39,134 bases of DNA, taken from NCBI GenBank assembly GCA_937967465.1, contig CALBSW010000117.1:1-39134 (forward strand), given 5' to 3'. The position numbers and the translations under genes are program-made. Of this stretch, positions 37,846-39,134 are shown piece after piece. The notes under the pieces were generated by a model that saw only the letters and a program-made list of their open reading frames with translations, was not told the origin of the DNA and did not search any database. Source of the DNA: an uncultured Flavobacteriales bacterium. GTDB taxonomy: Bacteria; Bacteroidota; Bacteroidia; Flavobacteriales_D; Sanyastnellaceae. The first letter of the stretch is position 1. Each line of letters starts with the position of its first letter.

Positions 37846-39134
37846 ATGAGACACCTCCTCCTCCTCGCGGCGGCTACATGGGTTTGCACCACTTCAGCGC
37901 AAGTGGTGTGGACGGAACCGGCTTTCCCTTCCATCGACGATCAGGTCACGCTGTATTACGACGCCACCGAAGGCAATGGGGAACTCTCCGGCATCATTCC
38001 GGTGTACATCCACACCGGCCTGATCACCTCCACCAGTTCGACGCCCACCGACTGGCAATACGTGAACATGCCTTGGGCCAGTACCGACCCGCAGTGGGTC
38101 ATGGACTACGAGGGCTCAGACCTGTGGAGCTACGACTTCGGGGGACAGACCTTGGCCCAGTTTTACGGTGTCGGCGGCGGCGTGGAGGCCGAACAGCTCG
38201 CCATGGTGTTCCGCAATGGCACCGGCTCCCTGGTGGGACGCGACACCGATGGCAGCGACATCTTTCTGCCACTGAGTGGCGGAGGGTTCGAGGCCGTCTT
38301 TCAGCAGCCTGCAGATCCCAGCGTCATCGTCGTTTCCGGTGCATCGGTCCCCCTTGCGGCCAATGCCTCTGACATGGCCCACCTGACGTTCACCGTGAAT
38401 GGCGACACCATTGCAGAAGCCATCGACGCCACGGAACTCACTGCGGATTTCACCCCCACGGAAGAAGGGACCACCACCGTCCTCTTCACGGCTGACAACG
38501 GCATGGAAACGGCCACAGCTGAGGTCCAGCTGCTCGTCTTGCCCGCCAGTCCCAACGTCGCGGCGGCCCCAGCAGGCACCCAGGATGGTCTGAACCCCTC
38601 CGCTGACGGCACCTCCATCGTGCTGCAGCTGTTTGCTCCGGGCAAGAGCCACGTGTTCTTCGTGGGCGACTTGACCAATTGGGCCATTGAGGAAGACTTC
38701 ATGATGAACGTGACGCCGGATGGCCAACGGTTCTGGATCGAGTTGACCGGCATCAACCCGGCGCAGGAATACCGGTATCAGTATCACGTCATGCCCAACG
38801 ACGACCGCTTTCCAGACCCCTATGCGGAGAAGCAACTCGATTACTGGAACGACCCCTGGATTCCTGAGTCTACTTACCCCTTCCTCATTGACTTCCCTGT
38901 GGGATTGACCAACCAGGCCCCCGTCAGTGTCTTCCAGACCGGCGGTCCGGAGTTCGAGTGGACCGATGGCGACTTTGAGCGCCCAGTCCAGGAAAACCTC
39001 GTCATCTACGAGCTGCTCGTTCGTGATTTCAGTGAAGAGCGCACCTTCCAATTCCTGCTGGACACTTTGGATTACCTGAGCTCGCTCAACATCACCGCCC
39101 TCGAGCTCATGCCCATCAACGAGTTCAACGGCAA
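37846..39134 (+). CDS. Secreted alpha-amylase family (GH13-type) protein, N-terminal part (cut by window edge)
   Basis: 429 codons are visible and the frame is open to the end. The signal peptide is MRHLLLLAAATWVCTTSAQ. Residues 20-155 are a CBM-like beta domain (IIPVYIHTGLITSTSSTPTD, WQYVNMPWASTDPQWVMDYE), then an Ig-like part, then a CBM48-type domain about 265-345 (LQLFAPGKSHVFFVGDLTNW, EYRYQYHVM). A conserved region of GH13 enzymes starts about 390 (VIYELLVRDFSEERTFQFLL, LNITALELMPINEFNG), the N-terminal part of the catalytic barrel. The catalytic residues lie beyond the edge. It likely degrades starch or glycogen outside the cell. Transcribed in the same direction as the Nudix regulator, 69 bases after its stop, with the operator-like site between. 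Confidence 0.85.
   Translation, partial: MRHLLLLAAATWVCTTSAQVVWTEPAFPSIDDQVTLYYDATEGNGELSGIIPVYIHTGLITSTSSTPTDWQYVNMPWASTDPQWVMDYEGSDLWSYDFGGQTLAQFYGVGGGVEAEQLAMVFRNGTGSLVGRDTDGSDIFLPLSGGGFEAVFQQPADPSVIVVSGASVPLAANASDMAHLTFTVNGDTIAEAIDATELTADFTPTEEGTTTVLFTADNGMETATAEVQLLVLPASPNVAAAPAGTQDGLNPSADGTSIVLQLFAPGKSHVFFVGDLTNWAIEEDFMMNVTPDGQRFWIELTGINPAQEYRYQYHVMPNDDRFPDPYAEKQLDYWNDPWIPESTYPFLIDFPVGLTNQAPVSVFQTGGPEFEWTDGDFERPVQENLVIYELLVRDFSEERTFQFLLDTLDYLSSLNITALELMPINEFNG

Noticed and set aside
1..39134. CRISPR arrays, IS elements, integrases or phage genes
   Set aside because: I looked for evenly spaced direct repeats, terminal inverted repeats with transposase motifs, and phage-type genes, and saw none.

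Overview
The window looks like chromosomal DNA of a GC-rich member of the Bacteroidota, most likely the Flavobacteriales or a close relative. The basis is the many secreted proteins with type IX secretion (T9SS)-style C-terminal sorting domains, the Bacteroidota -7 promoter element TAnnTTTG in front of many genes, the absence of Shine-Dalgarno sites, the GCTDPxAxNY-type surface modules, and a DNA polymerase III alpha subunit fused to a proofreading exonuclease. I find 34 protein genes (two cut by the window edges), two tRNA genes, six intrinsic terminators, and an operator pair around a Nudix-type regulator. No phage, IS element or CRISPR array is visible.

Layout. 1-12,940: mostly exported proteins (beta-helix protein, M36-like protease, CBM48-like/esterase protein, putative zinc peptidase, beta-propeller protein, small modules), with yebC, a DAHP synthase-chorismate mutase fusion and tRNA-Pro between them. 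12,942-19,112: a minus-strand block with a VTC/DUF4956/DUF2490 set, a pair of bacterial PH-domain membrane proteins and a kelch-like surface protein. 19,251-30,377: housekeeping genes (SIMPL protein, tRNA-Asp, DUF58, thioredoxin, dnaE with fused exonuclease, folE, rpsP, rimM, phoH). 30,488-39,134: a lamin-tail protein, then a five-gene minus-strand operon (pfkA, gap, BadF-type kinase, pgmB, maltose phosphorylase), a divergent Nudix/winged-helix regulator, and a secreted GH13-type amylase that runs off the right edge. Together the last group describes outside digestion of alpha-glucan, phosphorolysis of maltose inside, and entry into glycolysis, under one probable repressor.

The most striking observation concerns the codon TAG. 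Of 32 genes whose 3' ends lie in the window, 28 end in TGA, 4 in TAA and none in TAG. Yet two unrelated genes, yebC and a beta-propeller protein, each carry one in-frame TAG after which the same frame continues with recognisable family sequence to a normal TGA. In yebC the lost part is the conserved C-terminal third; in the propeller protein it is a 70-residue sorting-like domain. TAG may be read as an amino acid (reassignment or efficient suppression) in this organism. Independent nonsense mutations or sequencing errors remain possible and cannot be excluded from the window alone.

A second pattern is that TAnnTTTG-like elements often end only 3-5 bases before the start codon, which predicts leaderless or nearly leaderless mRNAs. 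At the Nudix regulator the -7 element is the centre of a perfect 25-bp palindrome, and the same arrangement, with a degenerate right arm, lies before the amylase gene.
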